Origin: Pseudidiomarina halophila
Lineage (GTDB): Bacteria > Pseudomonadota > Gammaproteobacteria > Enterobacterales > Alteromonadaceae
DNA: 64,000 nt
Direction: 5' to 3'
Assembly: GCF_003987215.1 (NCBI RefSeq)
Contig: NZ_PIPW01000001.1
Location: forward strand, 806,001 to 870,000
The notes under the pieces are model-generated. The model saw nothing but the letters and a program-made list of their open reading frames with translations. It had not been told where the DNA came from and did no database searches. Positions within the stretch are counted from its first letter, which is position 1; every line of letters begins with the position of its first letter. Of the stretch, positions 55,505 through 64,000 are shown piece after piece. A program made the position numbers and the translations under genes.

Positions 55505-55801
55505 TTATGTTTTCGGCTTGGCGTTGCTAACCCTTTGCTTAAGCTTCTGCCCAGGACGAAATGTCACAACCCGTCGTGCTGAAATAGGGATATCTTCACC
55601 GGTTTTCGGATTTCTTCCCGGGCGTTCATTCTTAGTCCGCAATTCAAAATTACCAAAACCGGAGAGTTTTACTTCCTCTCCCTGCTCCAAAGTACGACGT
55701 ATCTCTTCAAAGAAGTTCTCGACCAAATCTTTAGCATCACGTTTATTGATGCCAAATTTTTCAAATAAATGTTCTGCCATTTCTGCTTTGGTCAGCGCCA
55801 T
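55505..55801 (-). CDS. ihfA: Integration host factor subunit alpha
   Basis: A 98-aa DNA-bending protein ([40 protein letters not shown]). With IhfB it shapes promoters and recombination sites. Follows pheT by 3 bp, as in E. coli, and would be made from the same transcript. Confidence 0.97.
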   Translation of the reverse strand: MALTKAEMAEHLFEKFGINKRDAKDLVENFFEEIRRTLEQGEEVKLSGFGNFELRTKNERPGRNPKTGEDIPISARRVVTFRPGQKLKQRVSNAKPKT

Positions 55802-55804
55802 AGC

Positions 55805-58192
55805 TTACTCCCTCAGGGTTGCCCCGAATTCGTTAGTCAGCATTTCAACCACTGCTTTGACTGCTGCATTGATTTCTTGATCTTCAAGAGTGCGTTCCGT
55901 GTGTTGCAGGATAAGTGATAACGCCAGACTGCGATAACCATCGGCGACTCCTGAACCTTCGTAAACGTCAAATAAGTTTAGGTCAACTAAATGATTTACG
56001 CCAACATTTTCAATAGCCTTGAGAATTTCTCCTGCAGCTAACTGGGTCGGCACCACGATAGCCAGATCACGTCGAATTGAAGGAAAACGTGAAATCGGCT
56101 GCGCCGCTGGCAGACGACGCTGTTGCACTGCGCTTAACTCTAACTCGAATACGAAGGTACGACCGTTAAGCCCCAATTTTTTCTCGAACTGTGGATGCAC
56201 CGCGCCAAGGTAGCCAACGGTTTTGCCATTTTTGAAAATAGCTGCTGACTGACCCGGATGTAATGCCGGGTGTGAGTCGGCTACAAAGGTGTACTGCCCT
56301 GCTTCACCAGTCGCCGCCAATAGCGCCTCAACATCACCTTTGATGTCGAAGAAATCAACCGCTCGCTCACCCTCGTTCCAGTGTTCAGCGTTCGCTTTAC
56401 CACCACGAATACCAGCGATCATCGCTTGCTGAGTAACACCGTTTTCAGCTTTATCATCAGGTAAGAAGCGTAATCCGGTTTCACAAAACGCCAGACTCTG
56501 TTGCTGACGCTTCTGATTATGCGCCACAGCTCCTATCAAACCTGGCCACAAGCTGACACGCATAGACGACATTTCTACACTGATTGGGAATGGCAGCGTT
56601 AAGGCAGCCGAATCATCAAACAACATCGCCTGATGCTTAGGATCAACAAAGCTATAAGTAATCGCTTCCTGATAACCCCGGTGAACCAGTAAATTCTTCA
56701 GTTTATTCGTTGTCAGTTGTGCTTCCTGACGCGGCACCATGCGTAGCTGCGCTGCCGGGGCTGTGGCCTCGATACGATGATAGCCGTAAATCCGCGCAAC
56801 TTCTTCAATAAGGTCTTCTTCAATTGCGATGTCAAAGCGGAACGTCGGTACGCTGACCTGCCAGGCCTCAGCGTCTGCCTCTACAGTAAAGCCTAAGCGT
56901 TGCAGGATCTCCGTCACTTCATCGTCTGCGATGCGGATGCCCAGTACATTAGCCAAACGTTCTTTGCGTAACTTCACGCTCTGTGGTTGTGGCAGGTAGC
57001 GCTCGTCTTTGGCTTCAATAACCGGACCGGCCTCACCACCGCAGATATCAATAATCAGTTGCGTCGCACGCTCCATGGCGGTGCGCTGGAGTTCCGGATC
57101 AACTCCACGCTCATAGCGATGGGAAGCATCGGTATGCAAACCAAAACGGCGTGCACGCCCGGCGATAGCTTCTGGAGCAAAGAACGCACTTTCAAGGAAA
57201 ATGGTGCTGCTTTCAGCGGTGACGCCACTCGCCTCGCCGCCAAAAATACCGGCCATAGCCAGAGCTTTATCAGCGTCAGCAATCACCAGTACGTCATCCT
57301 GCAAGGTCACTTCGTTGCCATCAAGCAGGGTCAGTTTTTCATTCGCTTTCGCCATGCGAATTTGCACCGCGCCGCTGAGTTTGTCGTTGTCGAATGCATG
57401 CATCGGATGACCGAGCTCAAGCAACACGTAGTTGGTCACGTCGACCACTGGGTCAATACTGCGAACACCACTACGGCGCAGGCGTTCGCGTAACCACAAG
57501 GGGGTTTCAGCCTGGATGTTAACATTGGTAACCACACGACCTAGATACCGTGGGCAAGCTTCTGCAGCGACCAGTTCAATCGACCGTGACTGGTCATGAC
57601 TGGTTTTGACTTCGTTAATTTCCGGTTCAGTGACGGTCATACGGTTGAGGACGCCTACTTCCCGGGCAATTCCACGTAAACCGAGACAATCTGCGCGATT
57701 AGGCGTTAAATCGACATCGAAGGTAACATCATTGAGCTCAAGGTACTCGCGGTAGTCCATGCCGATCGGTGCGTCAGCGGGCAACTCCACGATACCATCG
57801 TGATCGTCGCTTAAACCAAGCTCAGCATTTGAGCACAGCATGCCCAGTGATGGCTGGCCGCGCAATTTCGCTTTTTTAATTTTAAAATCACCTGGCAACA
57901 CTGCACCAACGGTCGCTACTGCAACTTTGATACCCTGCCGGCAATTAGGTGCACCACAGACAATGGTGGTTGGCTCATCGGTACCAATATTCACTTCGGT
58001 GACTTGCAGCTTATCGGCATCCGGATGTTGCCAGCACTTCACAACTTCGCCTACAACTACTGAATTAAAGGCTTCAGCCACCGGCGTGATGTCATCAACT
58101 TCCAGTCCCGCCATGCTTAATTGCTCAGCTAACTGGACTTGATCAAGAGTAGGGTTTACCCAACTACGTAGCCATTTTTCACTAAATTTCAT
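55805..58192 (-). CDS. pheT: Phenylalanyl-tRNA synthetase beta subunit
   Basis: 795 aa, the family's usual length. It has an N-terminal tRNA-binding (OB) domain (VVVGEVVKCWQHPDADKL), B3/B4 editing and B5 domains, and a C-terminal anticodon-binding FDX-ACB domain (FPSIRRDLAIVV). Forms the alpha2-beta2 enzyme with PheS. Confidence 0.97.
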   Translation of the reverse strand: MKFSEKWLRSWVNPTLDQVQLAEQLSMAGLEVDDITPVAEAFNSVVVGEVVKCWQHPDADKLQVTEVNIGTDEPTTIVCGAPNCRQGIKVAVATVGAVLPGDFKIKKAKLRGQPSLGMLCSNAELGLSDDHDGIVELPADAPIGMDYREYLELNDVTFDVDLTPNRADCLGLRGIAREVGVLNRMTVTEPEINEVKTSHDQSRSIELVAAEACPRYLGRVVTNVNIQAETPLWLRERLRRSGVRSIDPVVDVTNYVLLELGHPMHAFDNDKLSGAVQIRMAKANEKLTLLDGNEVTLQDDVLVIADADKALAMAGIFGGEASGVTAESSTIFLESAFFAPEAIAGRARRFGLHTDASHRYERGVDPELQRTAMERATQLIIDICGGEAGPVIEAKDERYLPQPQSVKLRKERLANVLGIRIADDEVTEILQRLGFTVEADAEAWQVSVPTFRFDIAIEEDLIEEVARIYGYHRIEATAPAAQLRMVPRQEAQLTTNKLKNLLVHRGYQEAITYSFVDPKHQAMLFDDSAALTLPFPISVEMSSMRVSLWPGLIGAVAHNQKRQQQSLAFCETGLRFLPDDKAENGVTQQAMIAGIRGGKANAEHWNEGERAVDFFDIKGDVEALLAATGEAGQYTFVADSHPALHPGQSAAIFKNGKTVGYLGAVHPQFEKKLGLNGRTFVFELELSAVQQRRLPAAQPISRFPSIRRDLAIVVPTQLAAGEILKAIENVGVNHLVDLNLFDVYEGSGVADGYRSLALSLILQHTERTLEDQEINAAVKAVVEMLTNEFGATLRE

Positions 58193-58206
58193 CTCTGCAC
58201 CCGGAC

Positions 58207-59229
<1,023 letters not shown>

Positions 59230-59268
59230 TCAAACCCTGTAATTGCGCCTATCATAGCGAAAAACCAT

Positions 59269-59298
59269 AAAAAAAGGGAGCAGTGATGCTCCCTTTTT
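59269..59298 (-). terminator. Terminator or attenuator between rplT and pheS
   Basis: On the minus strand AAAAAGGGAGCA-TCAC-TGCTCCC is followed by seven T. It separates the ribosomal protein genes from pheST; a TATGAT follows about 20 nt downstream and could be the -10 of a pheST promoter. No Phe-rich leader peptide like E. coli pheM was found. Confidence 0.8.
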
Positions 59299-59314
59299 CG
59301 ACTTTCTTCTTGGC

Positions 59315-59668
59315 TTACAGAGAGCTTTTTGCTTTCTCTACCAACGCAGCAAAACCTTTCTGGTCGTGCACTGCGATGTCGGCCAGGATTTTACGATCGA
59401 TTTCTACCGATGCTTTTTTCAAGCCGTTAATAAAGCGGCTGTATGACAAACCGTTTTGACGGGCCGCAGCATTGATACGCACAATCCACAATTGACGGAA
59501 TTGACGTTTCTTGTTGCGACGGTCACGATAAGCATATTGACCTGCTTTGATAACCGCTTGCTTCGCTACGCGATAAACACGTGAACGAGCACCATAATAA
59601 CCTTTCGCCTGCTTCAGGACTTTCTTGTGACGCGCGCGCGCTATCACACCACGTTTTACTCGTGCCAT
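59315..59668 (-). CDS. rplT: Ribosomal protein bL20
   Basis: 117 aa, basic, with the canonical start [20 protein letters not shown] primary 50S-assembly protein; in E. coli it also represses rpmI-rplT translation. Confidence 0.98.
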   Translation of the reverse strand: MARVKRGVIARARHKKVLKQAKGYYGARSRVYRVAKQAVIKAGQYAYRDRRNKKRQFRQLWIVRINAAARQNGLSYSRFINGLKKASVEIDRKILADIAVHDQKGFAALVEKAKSSL

Positions 59669-59683
59669 TTGCTGTCTCCTTCC

Positions 59684-59881
59684 TTATGCGTACGGTAACA
59701 TACGGGCGACTAATTGAACGTCGGCTTCGTGCACCATGCTTTTCGCACGCAGGTGACGTTTCCGCTTAGAGCTCTTCTTAGTCAGGATGTGACGCAAGTG
59801 TGATTGCTTGCACTTGAAACCGCCTGAAGCGGTTTTTTTAAAGCGCTTTGACGCGCCTTTATTGGATTTCATTTTCGGCAT
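59684..59881 (-). CDS. rpmI: Ribosomal protein bL35
   Basis: 65 aa, [17 protein letters not shown] start, 15 bp before rplT. Standard 50S protein. Confidence 0.98.
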   Translation of the reverse strand: MPKMKSNKGASKRFKKTASGGFKCKQSHLRHILTKKSSKRKRHLRAKSMVHEADVQLVARMLPYA

Positions 59882-59959
59882 GAAAATAACTCCGCATTGT
59901 TAACATAAAAGTGTAACAGGGTGAGCTCGGTCGAAACCTAACTACTTGTTAGACCACAG

Positions 59960-60502
59960 TTACTTCTTGGCAGGGGCCAGAACCATAATCATCTGGCGAC
60001 CCTCAGCCCGTCTTGGGAACGACTCAAGAGTTGATATTTCTTGCAAATCGTCTTTAATACGATTCAACAATTCGATACCAATTTCCTGATGCGCCATTTC
60101 ACGGCCACGGAAACGGATAGTGACTTTAGTTTTGTCACCTCCCTCTAAAAAGCGAGCCAGGTTGCGCAGTTTTACCTGGTAATCGCCTTCATCAGTACCA
60201 GGTCGGAACTTCACTTCCTTCACCTGAATTTGTTTCTGATTTTTCTTCTGCTCTTTCGCGTTCTTAGCTTTCTCGTAGAGGAACTTGCCATAATCCATCA
60301 GACGACACACTGGTGGCTCCGCATTTGGGCTAATTTCCACCAGATCAACACCGGCCGCTTCGGCCTTTTCAAGAGCTTCTTGAATACTTACGACACCAAT
60401 CTGTTCACCTTCAACGCCGATCAAGCGCACTTCGTTAACGCGAATATCTTCGTTGATACGATTTTTGTCAGCAGGTTTCTGAGTTCTTTTTCCGCCTTTA
60501 AT
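59960..60502 (-). CDS. infC: Translation initiation factor IF-3, AUU start codon
   Basis: IF-3 keeps subunits apart and rejects non-canonical start codons. Reading from an ATT at 60502 gives [20 protein letters not shown] and then the known IF-3 sequence, 180 aa in all, the same as E. coli. GGAGG lies 8 nt upstream of the ATT. The first in-frame ATG-type call would lose the N-terminal 24 residues, including the conserved NRIN segment. The AUU start permits autoregulation, because IF-3 discriminates against its own initiation codon. Confidence 0.95.
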   Translation of the reverse strand: MKGGKRTQKPADKNRINEDIRVNEVRLIGVEGEQIGVVSIQEALEKAEAAGVDLVEISPNAEPPVCRLMDYGKFLYEKAKNAKEQKKNQKQIQVKEVKFRPGTDEGDYQVKLRNLARFLEGGDKTKVTIRFRGREMAHQEIGIELLNRIKDDLQEISTLESFPRRAEGRQMIMVLAPAKK

Positions 60503-60521
60503 GGGTCATTCCTCCAATCAA

Positions 60522-62438
60522 TTAACTAATTTTGCGACTACGTACTTCGTCGGTAAGCTCTGCAATAAATTGCTCCAGGCCTTTTACGCCTTGGTCTTCA
60601 CCGCGACGCGTACGTACCGCAACCGCTTGGTTCTCGATCTCTTTATCGCCGACAACCAACATATAAGGAACACGTTTTAATGTGTGCTCGCGAATTTTAA
60701 AGCCTATTTTCTCATTTCTCAAGTCGGCTGTCGCCCTAAATCCGAGTTTATTCAACTCTTTTACGGTATTTTTGACGTAATCCGCCTGATTATCGGTAAT
60801 ATTCATCACCACAATCTGCGTTGGTGCCAACCAAAGTGGGAAATAACCGGCATATTCCTCAATTAAAATACCCATAAAGCGTTCAAGGGAACCCAGAATC
60901 GCCCGGTGAATCATCACTGGTGTGTGACGTTCGTTATCTTCACCGACGTAAGTCGCACCTAAACGACCTGGTAAGGCGAAATCGAGTTGCACGGTACCGC
61001 ACTGCCAGGCACGACCTAAACAGTCATGCAGGGTAAATTCGATTTTCGGGCCGTAGAACGCGCCCTCGCCTGGCAAGTATTCAAATTTAATGCCGTTATT
61101 CTTCAACGCTTCTGCCAGGGCTTGCTCAGAATGATCCCAGGTTGCATCATCACCTAAACGCTTTTCCGGGCGGGTTGAGAGCTTGACGACGATGTCTTCG
61201 AAACCAAAGGTTTTATAGGTTTCATAGACCATCTTGATACAGCTGCTTACTTCATCCTGCACCTGTTTTGGCGTACAGAAAATGTGAGCGTCATCCTGGG
61301 TAAATCCACGCACCCGCATCAAACCGTGTAATGCACCTGATGGCTCATTACGGTGGCAACAACCAAACTCCGCCATCCGCAGCGGTAAGTCACGGTAGGA
61401 TTTCAGGCCCTGATTAAAGATCTGCACGTGGCCCGGACAGTTCATTGGCTTAATTGCGTACTCGCGGTTTTCCGATGCGGTGGTGAACATCAGCTCTGAG
61501 AACTTCTCCCAGTGTCCGGATTTTTCCCACAACACCCGATCCATCATGAACGGACCTTTTACTTCCTGATAATCATATTCACGCAACTTTTCGCGCACAT
61601 AGTTTTCAAGTTCCTGGAAGATGGTCCAGCCATTGTGGTGCCAAAACACCATGCCCGGCGCTTCTTCCTGCCAATGGAACAAATCCTGGGACTTGCCAAT
61701 CTTCCGGTGGTCGCGTTTTTCCGCTTCTTCCAGTCGTTGCAGGTAAGCTTTGAGCTGTTTCTTATCCGCCCATGCGGTGCCATAGACCCGTTGCAGCATT
61801 TTATTGTCAGAGTTACCACGCCAATAAGCACCAGCAACTTTCATCACTTTAAAGTGCTGACAGAAACGCATATTCGGTACATGCGGGCCACGACACATGT
61901 CGACATACTCTTCATGATGATACAACGCGGGGCGTTCGTCCTGACCGATGTTTTCATCAAGAATTTCAATTTTGTAGGGTTCGTGACGTTCGACGAAAGT
62001 TTCCCGGGCTTGTTGCCAGCTGACGCGGTTTTTCACCACCTCATACTCGGTTTTTGCCAACTCTTTCATTCGCTTTTCCAGCGCATCAAGGTCATCTTGT
62101 GTCAGGGCTTTGTCGATGTCGATATCGTAGTAAAAGCCGTTATCAATCACTGGACCAATAGCCATCTTCGCTTTGGGGAACAACTGTTTTAACGCATGGC
62201 CAAGCAGGTGCGCGCACGAGTGGCGAATAATATGGACGCCTTCATCATCTTTCGGGGTGATAATATGCACCGTCGCATCGTCGGTGATCAGATCACAAGC
62301 ATCCACCAGTTCGCCATCAATTTTGCCAGCGACGGTGGCTTTTGCCAGACCAGGACCGATATCTTGAGCTACTTCGAGGATTGAGACGGGTTTATCGAAA
62401 GCGCGTTGACTTCCATCAGGCAGCGTTACTACAGGCAT
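60522..62438 (-). CDS. thrS: Threonyl-tRNA synthetase
   Basis: 638 aa, with TGS, editing ([16 protein letters not shown]) and class II catalytic domains ([29 protein letters not shown]) and anticodon-binding domain. Heads the thrS-infC-rpmI-rplT cluster, 19 bp before infC. Confidence 0.98.
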   Translation of the reverse strand: MPVVTLPDGSQRAFDKPVSILEVAQDIGPGLAKATVAGKIDGELVDACDLITDDATVHIITPKDDEGVHIIRHSCAHLLGHALKQLFPKAKMAIGPVIDNGFYYDIDIDKALTQDDLDALEKRMKELAKTEYEVVKNRVSWQQARETFVERHEPYKIEILDENIGQDERPALYHHEEYVDMCRGPHVPNMRFCQHFKVMKVAGAYWRGNSDNKMLQRVYGTAWADKKQLKAYLQRLEEAEKRDHRKIGKSQDLFHWQEEAPGMVFWHHNGWTIFQELENYVREKLREYDYQEVKGPFMMDRVLWEKSGHWEKFSELMFTTASENREYAIKPMNCPGHVQIFNQGLKSYRDLPLRMAEFGCCHRNEPSGALHGLMRVRGFTQDDAHIFCTPKQVQDEVSSCIKMVYETYKTFGFEDIVVKLSTRPEKRLGDDATWDHSEQALAEALKNNGIKFEYLPGEGAFYGPKIEFTLHDCLGRAWQCGTVQLDFALPGRLGATYVGEDNERHTPVMIHRAILGSLERFMGILIEEYAGYFPLWLAPTQIVVMNITDNQADYVKNTVKELNKLGFRATADLRNEKIGFKIREHTLKRVPYMLVVGDKEIENQAVAVRTRRGEDQGVKGLEQFIAELTDEVRSRKIS

Positions 62439-62575
62439 TCTCTTGTTCCTTTAACAGTGGTGGCACCTACCAAGTGTCACTTGTGATTCAACGAAAAACG
62501 AACTATACCGCACCGTGACATTTGGCGCAACGCGCCTATTGGCCTGAGTTTCAAGTCCAGCTAAGATAGTTGCTT

Positions 62576-63466
62576 ATGGAATGGATTATCGGCCCCCTGG
62601 CCGCACTCTTTGCTGCCTTATTCTGGGCCCTTGCCACCTTGCTTTACAGTCAGGCTGGTAGCTTTTTGTCTGCCAGCCAGCTCAATCTGGTAAAAGGCTT
62701 TGTCGCCGTTCCGCTGCTATTTTTAGTTGGTTTAATCAGCGGTCAGCTGGTGCAATTTGATGGCAGTGCAGCAGCGTGGTTGTTGCTGGCAAGTGGCGTC
62801 ATCGGCATCACCCTCGGTGACACCCTCTACTTTACTGCACTACGCCGTATCGGTCCCTGGCATACTATGTTGTTCGAGTACCTGGCGCCGCCTTTTGCTG
62901 CGCTCATCGCCTGGCTCTGGTTGCGCGAAGCTATGAGTCTGGCAGAAGTAGTTGCTGCGCTGATTGTGCTTCTTGGTATTCTGGTTATCGTCACCGAACG
63001 TGGTCAGCAGCGTCAGTCAAAGCCACTTACCCGAGCTGGTATGCTTGCGGCCACTGGTGCAGCACTGTGTCAGGCGTTAGGACTCGTCATGGCGTTTGAG
63101 GCACTTGCCAGCTTTGCGGTTAACCCTCTCCAGGCCGCTTTTGTCCGACTGGCGGCCGGCACCGCAGCGCTCACCCTGGCTTTGTTGTTGCTCAAGCCCG
63201 CCATTATCGTACAAACCCGTAGTGCGCTGCGTCATACGTCACTGCCCTGGTTGTTCGTGGCAATTGTGATGGGCACATTTCTGGCAATTTGGTTACAGCA
63301 GACCGCCATTGCTTACCTGCACCCTGGTCTGGCGCAAACCTTGTTAGCGACGGCACCATTATGGCTGATACCCATCCAGTGGTTGCGCGGTGAGCCGCCA
63401 TCATTGCGCAGTATTGTCGGCGCCTTTATCGCTGTAACCGGCATTGCACTGTTATTTTCGCGTTAA
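62576..63466 (+). CDS. EamA/DMT-family permease
   Basis: A 296-aa membrane protein with ten hydrophobic helices arranged as two EamA repeats (LAALFAALFWALATLLYSQA at the start; LLATAPLWLIPIQWL near the end). Likely exporter of a small metabolite; substrate not predictable. ATG at 62576. Confidence 0.85.
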   Translation: MEWIIGPLAALFAALFWALATLLYSQAGSFLSASQLNLVKGFVAVPLLFLVGLISGQLVQFDGSAAAWLLLASGVIGITLGDTLYFTALRRIGPWHTMLFEYLAPPFAALIAWLWLREAMSLAEVVAALIVLLGILVIVTERGQQRQSKPLTRAGMLAATGAALCQALGLVMAFEALASFAVNPLQAAFVRLAAGTAALTLALLLLKPAIIVQTRSALRHTSLPWLFVAIVMGTFLAIWLQQTAIAYLHPGLAQTLLATAPLWLIPIQWLRGEPPSLRSIVGAFIAVTGIALLFSR

Positions 63467-63532
63467 AGTTGGCACACACCGCAACTCATGATCCATACTC
63501 AGGTTAAGTCCAGCAACCATTGAGGTTATCGA

Positions 63533-63742
63533 ATGAATGCGGAAAAGCTTCACGATGCGGGGATAGCTTGTCCCCACTGTGGTCATCATATTCATGTTGC
63601 TATTGATGCTTCACAGGGTGATCAGGATTATCAGGATGAATGCCCTGCCTGTGGTAATGATGTCCATATTGAGGTTACGCTTGATGATGTGCGCGATAAA
63701 ATTATTGTAAAAATCCGCAGCGACGATGAAAATTACTATTAA
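63533..63742 (+). CDS. CPXCG-motif zinc-ribbon protein
   Basis: A 69-aa acidic protein with two knuckles, CPHCG and CPACG, 26 residues apart, matching the CPXCG cysteine-rich family. Probably binds one zinc. Conserved in gammaproteobacteria; role unknown. Confidence 0.85.
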   Translation: MNAEKLHDAGIACPHCGHHIHVAIDASQGDQDYQDECPACGNDVHIEVTLDDVRDKIIVKIRSDDENYY

Positions 63743-63743
63743 A

Positions 63744-63855
63744 AACGTTATTCGTGCGCTGCGCTGTTCGTTGTTCGTACGCTGCGCTACTCGTTGTATT
63801 CTTTTACGAACAGCGAAGCGTACGAACAGCGCAGCGTACGATCAACGAGCAACGT
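63744..63855. repeat. Imperfect long palindrome built from a TTCGTACGCTGCGCT-type unit
   Basis: Repeated units such as GTTCGTACGCTGCGCT appear on the left (about 63765-63788) and in reverse complement on the right (about 63816-63841). The outer arms read AACGTT at both borders. The element spans the gap between two convergent genes and overlaps the last codons of the riboflavin synthase gene. Confidence 0.65.
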
Positions 63856-64000
63856 TTTGCTCTTGCAGGATGCGCTCGACGGTTTCGACGATAGTAATGG
63901 TTTGTTGATCGAATTCGAGATTAACCCGGGTACCAGGTTCCGCCTTCGCCAGATTAGTTAGCCGCAGCGTTTCCGGTATTAAGTGCAGAGAAAAACGATT
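63842..64000 (-). CDS. ribE: Riboflavin synthase alpha subunit, C-terminal fragment (5' end outside window)
   Basis: 52 codons plus stop: FSLHLIPETLRLTNLAKAEP, GTRVNLEFD, and VETVERILQEQ at the end. This matches the C-terminal barrel and trimerisation helix of riboflavin synthase (RibE, called RibC in E. coli), which makes riboflavin from two lumazines. The last codons and stop lie in the palindromic repeat. Confidence 0.88.
   Translation of the reverse strand, partial: NRFSLHLIPETLRLTNLAKAEPGTRVNLEFDQQTITIVETVERILQEQNVAR

Noticed and set aside
61512-62192. A 226-codon open frame opposite thrS
   Set aside because: thrS is unmistakable on the minus strand; the plus-strand frame is a composition artefact.

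Overview
The window is chromosomal DNA from a gammaproteobacterium. It looks like a marine Alteromonadales-type organism, possibly Idiomarinaceae; that family guess rests on protein resemblance and gene order recalled from memory. The class-level evidence is an E. coli-like thrS-infC-rpmI-rplT-pheS-pheT-ihfA cluster (with an AUU-start infC), an nrdA/nrdB/yfaE/grxA set with NrdR boxes, sbcB, hrpA, and a phr gene next to a ybgA-type gene.

Layout. 1-5.36 kb: the 5' part of gyrA (minus strand), ubiG, a HAD phosphatase that may be the cell-wall recycling enzyme MupP, and nrdA behind two NrdR boxes. 5.4-25.2 kb: a roughly 20 kb genomic island that splits nrdA from nrdB. Its left end is a tight six-gene operon: three different tyrosine recombinases, two small helix-turn-helix/coiled-coil proteins and a RecD2-like helicase. 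The first four match the ginABCD set of GInt islands. The rusted start of a seventh gene, a KAP-like P-loop NTPase, follows. The cargo is divalent-metal efflux (a CzcI-like protein, CzcCBA, a CDF exporter, a YnfA-type protein) and mercury resistance (merR, divergent from merTPA). The right end holds decayed genes. Both ends carry copies of a short TGTAAC/GTTACA motif and form a credible pair of attachment regions.

25.4-44.7 kb: nrdB, yfaE and grxA (nucleotide reduction and its electron supply), then hrpA, a CBS-domain protein, a secreted isoaspartyl peptidase, sbcB and a GMC oxidoreductase. Next is an envelope lipid-trafficking set (MMPL-type RND exporter, YCF48 protein, DUF1329 protein). A REPIN-like palindrome pair, a beta-hydroxyacid dehydrogenase, a lipid kinase, a CmoM-like tRNA methyltransferase, a NIF3 protein and a small lysine-rich protein follow.

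44.8-55.4 kb: a photo-oxidative stress locus. An ECF sigma factor and its ChrR-type zinc/cupin anti-sigma factor sit behind a TGATCC-type promoter. Nearby are a LON-domain protein, a photolyase with its DUF523/DUF1722 partner, and an eight-gene operon built around a cyclopropane-fatty-acid-synthase-like methyltransferase and an FAD amine-oxidase-like enzyme. The likely joint role is membrane lipid remodelling and DNA repair under singlet-oxygen stress.

55.5-64 kb: ihfA-pheT-pheS-rplT-rpmI-infC-thrS, a DMT permease, a CPXCG zinc-ribbon protein, a second palindromic repeat cluster, and the 3' end of a riboflavin synthase gene.
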